Of a stretch of 55,213 bases of DNA, positions 17,142 through 24,932 are shown piece after piece. Numbering within the stretch: the stretch's first letter is position 1; each line of letters begins with the position of its first letter. The DNA comes from Sphingomonadales bacterium (GTDB lineage Bacteria; Pseudomonadota; Alphaproteobacteria; Sphingomonadales; Sphingomonadaceae). The stretch covers positions 1-55,213 of the forward strand of contig JAGWTB010000008.1 of NCBI GenBank assembly GCA_028869175.1, given 5' to 3'. The notes under the pieces were generated by a model, which worked only from the letters and a program-made list of their open reading frames with translations, made no database searches and was not told the origin of the DNA. The position numbers and the translations under genes are program-made.

Positions 17142-18350
17142 ATGGCCAGCACGCCTGTCGATACCGCCACCGTCACCACCCCGCTCACGTTGACCCCGCC
17201 CGATCCGGTGCCGGTCGTCGCGCCTGCGCAGGCGGTGGGGCTGGTTCCGGTTTCGGACGAGAACAAGACCCGCCTGCAGCAGAAGGTGGATAGTTTTGTC
17301 GAGGACCTGATCTCGGTCGATGCCAATTCGCCCGAATTCGGCCAGAAGGTCGATCAGCTGACCAACATGGGGCGCAAGGAAATCGCCGCCGCCTCGGCCA
17401 TGTCAAACCGCTTCCTTGACCGGCCGATCCGGGCGATGGACAAGGACAGCGGCGTCGGCTCCAACCTCGCCGAGCTGCGCCGCACGATTGAGGATCTGGA
17501 CCCCGGCAAGCAGGGCAATCTCTCCACCGGCCGCAAGTTCCTGGGGATCATTCCCTTCGGCAATACGCTGAAGAACTATTTCGACAGCTACACCTCTGCC
17601 CAGGGGCACATCCAGGAGATTCTGGGCCACCTTGCCTCGGGCAAGGACGAACTGCTGATGGACAATGCCGCGATCGACGTCGAGCGGCAGAAGCTGTGGG
17701 AAGCCATGGGCAACCTCGAGCAGATGATCCACATCTCGCAGACGCTGGATACCCGGCTGGAAGAGAAAGCCGCCGATCTGGACGCGACCGATCCGGCCAA
17801 GGCCAAGGCGGTGCGCGAATCTGCCTTGTTCTACGTCCGCCAGCGCACGCAGGATCTGCTGACCCAGATGGCGGTGACGGTGCAGGGCTATCTCGCGCTC
17901 GATCTGGTCAAGAAGAACAACGTCGAACTGGTCAAGGGCGTGGACCGGGCCAGCACCACTACGGTCGGCGCGCTGCGCACGGCAGTGACCGTGGCCCAGG
18001 CCATGGCCAATCAGCGGCTGGTGCTCAGCCAGATCACCGCGCTCAACGAAACCACGGCCAACATGATCGATTCCACCGGCAAATTGCTGCGCGAGCAGAC
18101 CGGCAAGATCCACGAACAGGCCGCCGCCAGCACCATCCCGCTGGAAACGCTGCAGCGCGCCTTCCAGAATATCTATGACACGATGGACAACATCGACACG
18201 TTCAAGCTGAAGGCGCTCGATTCGATGAAGCAGACAGTCACCACATTGACGTCCGAGGTCGAGAAATCCAAGGGCTACATCGCCCGGGCCGAAGGAGCGG
18301 CGCAGGCGCAACTGGCGCATGATGCCCCCTCAGTGCTGAGCATCGACTGA
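17142..18350 (+). CDS. Toxic anion resistance protein TelA family
   Basis: 402 residues, mostly helical. TelA-family blocks are seen: IIPFGNTLKNYFDSYTSAQGHIQEILGHL, ERQKLWEAMGNLEQM, RQRTQDLLTQMAVTVQGYLALDLVKKNN and LNETTANMIDSTGKLL. TelA/YaaN proteins were named for tellurite resistance, but the biochemical role is unsettled; membrane-stress roles have been suggested. The start at 17142 follows a purine-rich stretch (CCAAGGGAAAG). It is the first gene of a three-gene operon with an XpaC-like membrane protein 13 bases on and a PHA-granule-type protein. The TelA - XpaC pairing parallels yaaN-xpaC of Bacillus. Confidence 0.88.
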   Translation: MASTPVDTATVTTPLTLTPPDPVPVVAPAQAVGLVPVSDENKTRLQQKVDSFVEDLISVDANSPEFGQKVDQLTNMGRKEIAAASAMSNRFLDRPIRAMDKDSGVGSNLAELRRTIEDLDPGKQGNLSTGRKFLGIIPFGNTLKNYFDSYTSAQGHIQEILGHLASGKDELLMDNAAIDVERQKLWEAMGNLEQMIHISQTLDTRLEEKAADLDATDPAKAKAVRESALFYVRQRTQDLLTQMAVTVQGYLALDLVKKNNVELVKGVDRASTTTVGALRTAVTVAQAMANQRLVLSQITALNETTANMIDSTGKLLREQTGKIHEQAAASTIPLETLQRAFQNIYDTMDNIDTFKLKALDSMKQTVTTLTSEVEKSKGYIARAEGAAQAQLAHDAPSVLSID

Positions 18351-18363
18351 GGATCGCCGCGCC

Positions 18364-19116
18364 ATGGCCAATGACCTCGTGACCAAGAGCCCGGCGAGCG
18401 ACGCCGACCGTATCCTTGCCGAAGCACGTTCCTCGCTGGTGCGCCAGCAGGCGGGTGGACGGCGCGGCAACGTGTCGATCGGGCAACGTTCGGCGGAAAT
18501 GAAGCGCCAGCATCAGGCACGCAAGGCGATGCTGATGGCGGGGGCCGTCGCCGCCATCGTCGTGGTCGCCATGGGCACCGGTATCCTGATCAATGGCATC
18601 GGCTTTGGCGGGCTGTTCCTGACCGTGCTGGCGATTGTCGCGGCGCTGGGGGTGTTGAGCCAGTTTCCCCGGCTGCGGGTGCCCGAACTGGGTTCGATCA
18701 ACCGCGGATCGGTGCGTGCCCTGGTGGGCAATACCGAGCTGTGGCTGGAGAACCAGCGCCGCGCCCTGCCGCCGCCGGCGGTGGACGTGGTCGACCGGCT
18801 GGGCGTGCAGCTTGACGCGCTGGGGCTCCAGCTTGAAGGGCTGGACGAGAGCCTGCCGGCGGTAGGCGAAGTGCGCAAGCTGGTGGGCGAACACCTGCCC
18901 GAACTGGTCTCCACCTATACCTCGATCCCGGCGCAACTGCGCGGCGAGGCTCATGGCGGCCAGTCGCCCGACCAGCAGATCGCCGAAAGCCTCGGGCGGA
19001 TCAGCAACGAGATTGACAGCGTCACCCGCCAGCTTGCCGAAGGCCAGATCGACAAGCTGGCGATCCGCACCAAGTTCCTCGACTACAAGTACGGCGACGG
19101 TCCGGAGGCCGGCTGA
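18364..19116 (+). CDS. Two-TM coiled-coil protein, XpaC-like by position
   Basis: 250 residues. A polar N-terminus (1-52) precedes two adjacent hydrophobic segments (about 54-72 and 78-99). A long helical, charged C-terminal part follows (VDVVDRLGVQLDALGLQLEGL, SLGRISNEIDSVTRQLAEGQ). Topology and position directly after telA match XpaC (5-bromo-4-chloroindolyl phosphate hydrolysis protein, PF10112). The sequence match is not strong enough by eye to be sure. Its stop overlaps the next start by one base (TGATG), so translation is coupled. Confidence 0.55.
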   Translation: MANDLVTKSPASDADRILAEARSSLVRQQAGGRRGNVSIGQRSAEMKRQHQARKAMLMAGAVAAIVVVAMGTGILINGIGFGGLFLTVLAIVAALGVLSQFPRLRVPELGSINRGSVRALVGNTELWLENQRRALPPPAVDVVDRLGVQLDALGLQLEGLDESLPAVGEVRKLVGEHLPELVSTYTSIPAQLRGEAHGGQSPDQQIAESLGRISNEIDSVTRQLAEGQIDKLAIRTKFLDYKYGDGPEAG

Positions 19117-19412
19117 TGCGGGTGGCTGTTCCCCATACCGTCGGGCGTGCGGAAGCGCGACGCCGGTTGCAGGCGCGGGCGCACGAAGTGGCAGGCTTCA
19201 TCCCCGGCGGCATGGCCGACGTGGCGGTGACGTGGCCGGGTGAAGATCGCATGGCCATGCGCATCGCGGCGCTGGGGCAGGAAGTGACCGGCATGATCGA
19301 AGTGGAAGACGCGCAAGTGGTGTTCAACGTCACCCTGCCGCCAGCGCTGTCTTTCGTCGAACCGGCAATCCGCAGCGCTGTGGAGGCCAACGGGCGCAAG
19401 CTGCTGGGGTAG
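19116..19412 (+). CDS. Polyhydroxyalkanoic acid system (PHA_gran_rgn) family protein
   Basis: 98 residues. The short domain has VAVPHTVGRAEARRRLQARA near the start, then DVAVTWPGEDRMAMRI and VEVEDAQVVFNVTLPP-like strands ending in FVEPAIRSAVEANGRKLLG. This pattern is recalled for the small PHA-system family found near phasin and PHA-granule genes. No phaC, phaZ or phasin gene is in the window, and here it is coupled to telA instead. The granule link is therefore only by family name. Confidence 0.7.
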   Translation: MRVAVPHTVGRAEARRRLQARAHEVAGFIPGGMADVAVTWPGEDRMAMRIAALGQEVTGMIEVEDAQVVFNVTLPPALSFVEPAIRSAVEANGRKLLG

Positions 19413-19423
19413 AGCCTTTCCGC

Positions 19424-19864
19424 TCAGATCTTGCGCTCGAGCTCCAGATAGCTGCGCGGAATGCGCAGTTGTGCGGCTGCCAGCTGGGTTTCGCGCAGCA
19501 GCAGCACCATGGCCCACATCAGCAGCGCAATCGCCGCGAGGAACGTGGCTGCGGCCACCCGCTGCAGGCTCAGCCCGGCGAGTTCCTCCAGAAACAGCAC
19601 CGCCACCGTCGCGCCGATGGCGAGGCCGGAAATCACCAGCAGGCGGATCGCGCGGGTAATCAGCGACATCCGCCCGTCGATCGCACGCATTTCGGCAACG
19701 ACCTCGTCATGGTCCGGCCCGCTGGTGGCGACATGGCGATCCTGCAGCGCCCGAGCCCGGTCGACGACCCGGCCCAGACGGGTGGACAGCAGGTTGAGCA
19801 GGTTGCCCATGGCCACCAGCACGAAGACCGGGGCAAGGGCGAGTTGGATGGTCTGGGCGATCAT
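19424..19864 (-). CDS. DUF2721 family membrane protein
   Basis: 146 residues from the ATG at 19864. The start MIAQTIQLALAPVFVLVAMGNLLNLLSTRLGRVVDRAR is characteristic of DUF2721: one membrane segment followed by an Arg-rich cytoplasmic helix. Two further membrane segments lie at about 80-100 and 105-127. Function unknown. The gene converges with the telA operon 11 bases away and is divergent from the lipocalin gene. Confidence 0.82.
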   Translation of the reverse strand: MIAQTIQLALAPVFVLVAMGNLLNLLSTRLGRVVDRARALQDRHVATSGPDHDEVVAEMRAIDGRMSLITRAIRLLVISGLAIGATVAVLFLEELAGLSLQRVAAATFLAAIALLMWAMVLLLRETQLAAAQLRIPRSYLELERKI

Positions 19865-19929
19865 GCGCGGCAAGGTAGGGTCGCCAGGCCCGGACTTGAA
19901 GGTGGAATAGCTATGCAGGCAAAAATCAG

Positions 19930-19953
19930 GCAGGGGAACTTCACCGCCCCTGC
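19930..19953. repeat. Hairpin in the lipocalin leader
   Basis: GCAGGGG (19930-19936) is inverted as CCCCTGC (19947-19953) with a 10-base loop. It lies 15 bases before the lipocalin ATG and could fold in its mRNA leader or serve as a protein site. Confidence 0.4.
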
Positions 19954-19968
19954 AACGTTGGAAGCCGC

Positions 19969-20523
19969 ATGAAACATCCATCACGATTTGCCGCACTGGC
20001 CGCCTTGGCCGGAACCGCCTTGCTGCTGGGCGGCTGCGCTGCGGTCATGGCGCGTCACCCGATTGGCAACAGCGCTGTTCCGCAGCCTGCCAAGCCGGTG
20101 GAATTAAGCCGCTATCTGGGGCGCTGGTATGAAATCGCCCGCTATGAGCAGGGCTTCCAGAAGGACTGCGATGGCGTCACCGCCGACTACGCCCTCCGCG
20201 CGGATGGCAAGATTTCGGTGCTCAACCGCTGCCGCAAGCCCGATGGCAAGGCAACCGACGCCAAGGGCGTGGCCTACATTGCCAACACCGCCAGCAACGC
20301 CAAGCTCAAGGTCAGCTTCTTCGGCCCGTTTTATGGCGATTACTGGGTGCTCGATCATGCCGATGACTATAGCTGGTCCATCGTGGGTGAAGGCTCGGGC
20401 CGCTACCTGTGGCTCCTCTCGCGCGAGGCCGTGCCGGAACCGGCCCAAGTCGAAGCGCTGATCGGCCGCGCCGCTGCGCTGGGTTATGATACCTCTATGC
20501 TGCGCCGCACCCGGCAACCCTAG
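19969..20523 (+). CDS. blc: Bacterial lipocalin (Blc-type outer-membrane lipoprotein)
   Basis: 184 residues with a lipoprotein signal ending in LLLGGC (Cys23). The lipocalin GxW block GRWYEIARYEQGFQKDCDGV follows near residue 50. Further lipocalin segments are ADYALRADGKISVLNRC, FFGPFYGDYWVLD and YLWLLSREA. Blc binds lysophospholipids or fatty acids at the outer membrane in Escherichia coli. The stop shares a CTAG tetranucleotide with the convergent tonB-like gene, so the two stops overlap by four bases. The start is supported by GGAAG 5 bases upstream. Confidence 0.9.
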   Translation: MKHPSRFAALAALAGTALLLGGCAAVMARHPIGNSAVPQPAKPVELSRYLGRWYEIARYEQGFQKDCDGVTADYALRADGKISVLNRCRKPDGKATDAKGVAYIANTASNAKLKVSFFGPFYGDYWVLDHADDYSWSIVGEGSGRYLWLLSREAVPEPAQVEALIGRAAALGYDTSMLRRTRQP

Positions 20524-21263
20524 TTGAAGTACTTCTGCTGCCAGTAGAACGTCGATGTCACCGGATCGCCCGACGCATTGGTGGCGGGGCGGAAGCGCAG
20601 GTTCGATTGCGCCAGCCGGCACACCGCGTCGTCGGTTTCGGGAAAGCCGCTGGAGCGGTAGACGCGGCAGGCACTGACCCGGCCTTCGGGGCTTATGCTG
20701 AAGGCCAGGATGGTCGATTTGCCGATCCGCGCTTCGCGCCCGCCGGGCGGCACCGGCAGGTCACGGGCATTGCTGATCTGGCCGGAAATGTGCACCGCCT
20801 TGGTCACCACGCCGCCGCCCTGGCCGTTGCCGCCACTGCCGCTACCGGTTCCGTTACCCTGCCCGCCCGCACCGGTCCCGGTGCCGGCATCGCGCGCGCC
20901 AGAGGTGACGGCACGGCCAGTGGAAGCGGCAGCGGGGGCGACGGTCTTGGCGATGACCACCTTGGGCTTGGGCGCGACCACTTCCTTCGGCTTTGCCTTC
21001 TTGCCGACATTGCCCGCCGCGCCAGGATCGGGCTCATGCCGGGGCGCGGGCGGTGGCGGCGGTGTCGGGCTGGGTTCGGGCGTGGTCACCGTGACGGTGA
21101 AGGCCGAGACGACGCTTTCCACCGCCTTGGCGGTGAAGTCCGGCGCAAAGGCGCGGACGAGCGCGAGGATGGCGACCAGATGCAGCAGCGCGACACCGAC
21201 AAACACCCCCGCCTTGGTGCGCGGTGTGCTGCCCAGATCGACTGCGGTTTCAGCCTCGCTCAT
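20520..21263 (-). CDS. tonB: TonB family energy-transducing protein
   Basis: 247 residues from the ATG at 21263. One membrane segment lies at about residues 18-40. A Pro-rich linker (SPTPPPPPAPRHEPDP) and a Gly/Thr-rich repeat-like stretch (GTGTGAGGQGNGTGSGSGG) follow. The C-terminal TonB fold has ILAFSISPEGRVSACRVYRSSG and FRPATNASGDPV. TonB carries proton-motive energy from ExbBD to outer-membrane receptors. exbB/exbD and a receptor are absent here. The gene starts 46 bases after the MocA-like stop on the same strand and might extend that operon. Confidence 0.85.
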   Translation of the reverse strand: MSEAETAVDLGSTPRTKAGVFVGVALLHLVAILALVRAFAPDFTAKAVESVVSAFTVTVTTPEPSPTPPPPPAPRHEPDPGAAGNVGKKAKPKEVVAPKPKVVIAKTVAPAAASTGRAVTSGARDAGTGTGAGGQGNGTGSGSGGNGQGGGVVTKAVHISGQISNARDLPVPPGGREARIGKSTILAFSISPEGRVSACRVYRSSGFPETDDAVCRLAQSNLRFRPATNASGDPVTSTFYWQQKYFN

Positions 21264-21309
21264 GATGCGGCTATGCCATGGTGGCGCGCGCATGGGAAGA
21301 CGAGTGGCT

Positions 21310-21864
21310 TCAGGGTGATAGCCGAGCCAATGCGGCGGGTGTATCGACATCGATCACTACGCCTTCGTCCTCACACGGCATGCGCAACACATCGGAGCGC
21401 CCGCGCAGGACAGTGCCAAGCCCCCGGTCGCCGTCGAGCCCTGCCGCCAGGGCAAAGCCGCGCCGGCTGAGCAGCACGGGATGCCCCGGCTGCCCCTGCC
21501 AGGTCGGCAGAGCCGCGATATTATCTCCCAAGGCGGCGGCAAGGCTGGCCGCAATGCCGTGCGGCACCAGCGGCATGTCGCCAAGGAACACGAAGGTGCC
21601 GTCAGCCCCGTCCAGCGCCGCAAGCCCGGCCTTGAGCGACACGGAGAGCGCCGGGCTTTCTACCGTAAGAATGCCAAGACGCGGATCGTTTGCGGGCATC
21701 GCCTGCCCGGCGCGCGTCACCAGCAGCACGCGGTCCACCGGCGCGGCGCAAGCGGCGCGCAGGGCGTGGGCCAGCAGCGGCTCGCCAAGGAACAGGGCAT
21801 CGAGCTTGCACCCGCCAAACCGCTCGCCCCGGCCTGCGGCGAGGACAAGCGCGGCGAGGGCCAT
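21310..21864 (-). CDS. MocA-like nucleotidyltransferase
   Basis: 184 residues of the NTP-transferase fold. AALVLAAGRGERFGGCKL is the nucleotide-binding loop and FLGDMPLVPHGIA holds the metal-binding Asp. GQPGHPVLLSRR and DEGVVIDVDTPAALARL end the domain. The closest group by motif is MocA/MobA (molybdopterin CTP or GTP transferases). No molybdoenzyme is adjacent. The start is 3 bases after the cytochrome c stop, so it is co-transcribed with the PQQ-dehydrogenase operon, an unusual partner for a Moco enzyme. Confidence 0.78.
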   Translation of the reverse strand: MALAALVLAAGRGERFGGCKLDALFLGEPLLAHALRAACAAPVDRVLLVTRAGQAMPANDPRLGILTVESPALSVSLKAGLAALDGADGTFVFLGDMPLVPHGIAASLAAALGDNIAALPTWQGQPGHPVLLSRRGFALAAGLDGDRGLGTVLRGRSDVLRMPCEDEGVVIDVDTPAALARLSP

Positions 21865-21867
21865 GGG

Positions 21868-22251
21868 TCAGCGCTTGGTGGCGAGGAAGCTCAGGATCGC
21901 GGCGCGTTCCTGCGGGTTGGCGACGGTAATCACCATGCGCGTGCCCGGAACCATCGCGCCGGGGCCCTGCAGGAAGCGATCAAGGTTGGCGCGCGTCCAG
22001 GTGACATTGCTTGCCTTGAGCGCAGGCGAATAGTTGAACTGCGCCACGCTGGCCGCCTTGCGCCCGGTAACCCCGGCGAGGTTGGGGGCAAGCACGCCGC
22101 GCTGGCCGGCGACCACGGTATGGCAAGCCTGACAACGCTGGGCGAACAGCGCCTGGCCATTGGGTGCGGGATCGGCTGCCGCGACCTGGGTCAACGGCGC
22201 AATCATGGCACCGGCAGCGAGAACGAGTGCGGAAGGGAGGAGAAATTTCAT
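21868..22251 (-). CDS. Periplasmic class I c-type cytochrome
   Basis: 127 residues from the ATG at 22251. A Sec signal (MKFLLPSALVLAAGAM...) precedes one CQACH haem site (Cys40, Cys43, His44), with APNLAGVTGRKA and a distal Met in PGTRMV. The size and motifs fit a small cytochrome c of the c2/c550 type. It sits in the operon of the PQQ alcohol dehydrogenase and is the obvious candidate for its electron acceptor (inference from position). Confidence 0.9.
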   Translation of the reverse strand: MKFLLPSALVLAAGAMIAPLTQVAAADPAPNGQALFAQRCQACHTVVAGQRGVLAPNLAGVTGRKAASVAQFNYSPALKASNVTWTRANLDRFLQGPGAMVPGTRMVITVANPQERAAILSFLATKR

Positions 22252-22335
22252 CGGGCCTGCTTCGCTTGAATGCCATGAACATGGCATGACCCGGCGCACG
22301 CTTGCGACCGGGTCATGCCAAAGGTGATCGGGGTT

Positions 22336-22656
22336 CTACTTTGCAGCCGGAATCGCGGCAAGATCGGCATCGATCTTGGCGAGCGTTTCATCGCTCAGCG
22401 CGTCGGCGGCATAGCCCTGCACCTGCTTGAGCGTCATCGCGCGGGCCATGTCGATCTGCGGATTGGCGATCAGCGCGGCAACATACTTCTGCAGCACGGC
22501 CTTGGTGGCGGGATTGTCCAGCAGGGTGCCGATATCGGTCTCTGCGGTCGAGAAAGCGGGCTTGGCAGGGGCGGCAGCCGGCGCGGCGGCTTCGGCGGCC
22601 ATGGCCGGCAGCGCGGGTACCAGCGCGAGCGCGGCGGCAACGATCAGCTTCTTCAT
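22336..22656 (-). CDS. Small exported protein, function unknown
   Basis: 106 residues. A clear signal peptide (MKKLIVAAALALVPALPAMAA) is followed by an Ala/Pro-rich linker and a helical domain with IGTLLDNPATKAVLQKYVAALIANPQIDMARAMTL. The repeated Ala/Lys/Asp helices end in LAAIPAAK. I do not recognise a family with certainty. It lies between the PQQ dehydrogenase and cytochrome c genes in one operon, so a periplasmic accessory role for electron transfer or cofactor handling is possible. The start is set by the signal peptide; the upstream open frame overlaps the dehydrogenase gene. Confidence 0.75.
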   Translation of the reverse strand: MKKLIVAAALALVPALPAMAAEAAAPAAAPAKPAFSTAETDIGTLLDNPATKAVLQKYVAALIANPQIDMARAMTLKQVQGYAADALSDETLAKIDADLAAIPAAK

Positions 22657-22703
22657 CAAATCACGTCCTTTCGAGCAATACCCCTGCGGCCCGCCAATAT
22701 AGT

Positions 22704-24782
22704 TCAAAACTTGGCGGGTCCACCCTCTTTTGCAGTTGATTCGCGTTTGCCGAGTGCCTCGCGAGCGGAAGCGCGGATAGCCGCCTGCAGATTGCGCACT
22801 TGTGAACGGGTGAGCGAGGGGAACACCGGCATCCCGCGCGGCGCCAGTGCGCCATCGTGCAGTACGGTCCACAGCGCGTCTTCAGACAAGGCCACCTGCG
22901 ATTCGCGCAGGTCCGGCGCAGGCGAACCCGCGCCGCGGAAGCCGATGCCATGGCAGGCAATGCACATGATCGACAGCATCCTGCCGTTCGTCACCATCTT
23001 CTCGTCAAGCACCAGCGAAGGATCATCGACAGCATGGACCTTCATGTCCGGCCCCGGCGAGGCGGGCAACTTCTGGTGTCCGCCAATCGCAAAGGTCAGC
23101 AGGCGGCGCGGCTGCGCGCCGTATTTCCAGCCGACGTTCATCACGTCGCTCATCGCTGCCGTGGTACCGCCGTAACCGACCAGCACCGAAACGTACTGCT
23201 TGCCGCCCGCCCCATAGGCAATCGGCGCGCCGATGATGCCCAGTCCGGCGTTGAAACGCCAAAGCCGCCGGCCGTTCTCGGCATTGTAGGCCGTGAACCA
23301 GCCGTCGCCCGAACCCTGGAACACCAGGTTGCCCGCCGTGGTCAGCGTGCCGCCGTTCCACAGCGTCGGCACCGGCGCGCGCCAGCGCTCTTTCTGCGCG
23401 ACCGGGTCCCAGGCGAGCACCGCGCCGGTACCGTCACCGGGCCGGGTCTTTTCTGCCTTCACCGTCATGCCGTTGAAGGCAAAGCCATCGGCATGGGTAC
23501 CAGTGCGGTAGCGGCCGGAGAGCATCTGGTAGGGGATATAGACCAGTCCGGTGCCGGGGTTGTACGACATGTCCTGCCAGTTGTGCGTGCCGATCATGCT
23601 CGGCCACATCGTCGTATCACCGTTTTCATAACGGATATTCGATTTTTCCACCGGACGCCCGGTGGCAAGATCGATCCGGTCCGCCCACGAAACCGGCCCG
23701 GTCTTCTCGGCAGAGATCAGCTTGCCGCTTTCGCGGTCGATCACGTAGAAAAAGCCATTGGTCGGCTGGTGCATGATCACCTTGCGCGGATGACCATCGA
23801 GATTGAGCGTCGCCAGCACCATGTTGGCGACCGACTTGTAGTCCCAGCTTTCCCCCGGGTTTTCCTGGTAGTGCCAGACATATTTGCCGGTATCGGCATC
23901 GAGCGCGACGACCGAGGCGAGGAACAGGTTGTCTCCACCCCCCGGCGAACGCAGACGCGGGTTGTAGGGGCCGCCGTTGCCCGTACCGATATAGATGCGG
24001 TTGAATTCGGGATCGAAGGTGATGCCGTTCCACACCGTGCCGCCACCGCCGCCGACCTTCCAGTATTCGCCGCCCCAGGTCCTTGCCGCCATTTCCATCG
24101 CCGGGTCGCCGGCATTGTCCTCGGGCTTGCCGGGGGTAGTGTAGAACCGCCAGACCAGTTTGCCAGTTGTCTGATCATAGGCCGAAACGAAACCGCGCAT
24201 GTTGGCATCGGCCCCGGCATTGCCGATGATGACCTTGTCCTTGAAGGTGCGCGGTGCGCCGGTGATGGTGTGGAGCGTGCCCTGCGGCAAGGTCTGGGTG
24301 GACCACACTTCCTGCCCGGTCTTCGCATCGAGCGCTACCAGCCGCCCGTCGAGCACGCCGACAAATATCTTGCCGCCAGCATAGGCGACGCCGCGGTTTG
24401 CCCCGAAGTTCTGCGCATGCTTGGCCGGGCTGACCCGCCAGACCTGCGGATCGTATTTCCACAACAGCCGCCCGGTTACGCCGTCAACGGCATAGACCGT
24501 GGCATAGGAACCCGAGAAGTAGAGTACCCCGTCCACCGCCAGCGGCGTCGCTTCCAGCGTTACTTCGCCATCGAGATCGAGCGACCATTCGAGCCCCAGC
24601 TTGCGAGCGTTCGACGCATCGATCTGATCGAGCCGGCTGTACCCGGCCTCATCGGTGCCGCCGCCATGGCTCGCCCAGTTATCGCCCGCGCCCAGCCCCT
24701 CCGCCGGCTGACGCGGCATCGGCCCGCCCGCGCCAAGCAAGGCAGCACCGGCGAGGAGGGCAAGCAGGATGCGGCTGTTCAT
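22704..24782 (-). CDS. PQQ-dependent alcohol dehydrogenase with C-terminal cytochrome c domain
   Basis: 692 residues from the ATG at 24782: signal peptide (about 1-23), an eight-bladed quinoprotein propeller with W-motifs (DAKTGQEVWSTQ, DQTTGKLVWRFYTTPG), and a haem domain with CIACHG near residue 605. It is a type II quinohaemoprotein: it oxidises alcohols in the periplasm and passes electrons from PQQ to its own haem. The vicinal Cys pair of many methanol/ethanol dehydrogenases is missing: that loop reads AQNFGANRGVAYAGG. The catalytic Asp is probably in PGESWDYKSV (near 310). Lys follows two residues on, where lanthanide-dependent members have Asp, so a calcium-type site is more likely. 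The operon continues with a small exported protein, cytochrome c and a MocA-like gene. Confidence 0.9.
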   Translation of the reverse strand: MNSRILLALLAGAALLGAGGPMPRQPAEGLGAGDNWASHGGGTDEAGYSRLDQIDASNARKLGLEWSLDLDGEVTLEATPLAVDGVLYFSGSYATVYAVDGVTGRLLWKYDPQVWRVSPAKHAQNFGANRGVAYAGGKIFVGVLDGRLVALDAKTGQEVWSTQTLPQGTLHTITGAPRTFKDKVIIGNAGADANMRGFVSAYDQTTGKLVWRFYTTPGKPEDNAGDPAMEMAARTWGGEYWKVGGGGGTVWNGITFDPEFNRIYIGTGNGGPYNPRLRSPGGGDNLFLASVVALDADTGKYVWHYQENPGESWDYKSVANMVLATLNLDGHPRKVIMHQPTNGFFYVIDRESGKLISAEKTGPVSWADRIDLATGRPVEKSNIRYENGDTTMWPSMIGTHNWQDMSYNPGTGLVYIPYQMLSGRYRTGTHADGFAFNGMTVKAEKTRPGDGTGAVLAWDPVAQKERWRAPVPTLWNGGTLTTAGNLVFQGSGDGWFTAYNAENGRRLWRFNAGLGIIGAPIAYGAGGKQYVSVLVGYGGTTAAMSDVMNVGWKYGAQPRRLLTFAIGGHQKLPASPGPDMKVHAVDDPSLVLDEKMVTNGRMLSIMCIACHGIGFRGAGSPAPDLRESQVALSEDALWTVLHDGALAPRGMPVFPSLTRSQVRNLQAAIRASAREALGKRESTAKEGGPAKF

Positions 24783-24806
24783 GGCAAGGGCTCCCGATCC
24801 GATTTT

Positions 24807-24825
24807 ATGCAACAGTGTGTATCAT
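24807..24825. promoter_or_regulatory. Imperfect inverted repeat over the PQQ-dehydrogenase promoter
   Basis: ATGCAACA (24807-24814), GTG, TGTATCAT (24818-24825): six of eight positions are symmetric. It covers part of the proposed -10 box and the expected start of the dehydrogenase transcript, a repressor-like location. It contains AGTGTGTA, also present in the palindrome at 53340-53355. Confidence 0.4.
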
Positions 24826-24850
24826 AGTCTTGCGTCTGCTACTCGGTCAA
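24821..24850 (-). promoter_or_regulatory. Sigma-70-type promoter of the PQQ-dehydrogenase operon
   Basis: TTGACC (24850-24845), an 18-base spacer, TATGAT (24826-24821) on the minus strand. Each hexamer matches the consensus at five of six positions. The expected start near 24814 leaves a leader of about 32 bases before the ATG at 24782. Confidence 0.55.
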
Positions 24851-24851
24851 C

Positions 24852-24864
24852 CGGCACTGTGCCG
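24852..24864. promoter_or_regulatory. 13-bp palindrome in the shared control region
   Basis: CGGCAC-T-GTGCCG is a perfect inverted repeat with a single central base. It lies just upstream of the proposed -35 box of the dehydrogenase promoter and 12 bases from the FNR-type box. It may be a further regulator site. The GC-rich background makes a chance palindrome possible. Confidence 0.35.
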
Positions 24865-24876
24865 TAAAGTGGAGGG

Positions 24877-24890
24877 TTGATCCAGATCAA
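24877..24890. promoter_or_regulatory. Perfect FNR/FixK-type binding site
   Basis: TTGATCCAGATCAA matches the FNR/FixK consensus TTGAT-N4-ATCAA at every defined base. Its centre (24883.5) is about 41 bases upstream of the start expected from the TATCAT box at 24912-24917, the spacing of class II FNR-activated promoters. This suggests oxygen-dependent control of the dioxygenase gene. Confidence 0.7.
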
Positions 24891-24911
24891 CGCGAAAGCG
24901 ATCCGGCTCTC

Positions 24912-24917
24912 TATCAT
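24912..24917 (+). promoter_or_regulatory. -10 box of the dioxygenase promoter
   Basis: TATCAT differs from TATAAT at one base. There is no good -35 box; the FNR-type site replaces it, as expected for an activator-dependent promoter. The predicted transcript start near 24924 leaves about 26 bases before the ATG. Confidence 0.5.
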
Positions 24918-24918
24918 C

Positions 24919-24932
24919 ATAACAAATGTTAT
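24919..24932. promoter_or_regulatory. 14-bp palindromic operator at the dioxygenase transcription start
   Basis: ATAACA-AA-TGTTAT is a perfect inverted repeat in otherwise GC-rich DNA. It directly follows the -10 box and overlaps the predicted start, the usual place for a repressor (for example a TetR-, MarR- or GntR-type protein). The regulator is not encoded beside it. Confidence 0.55.
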
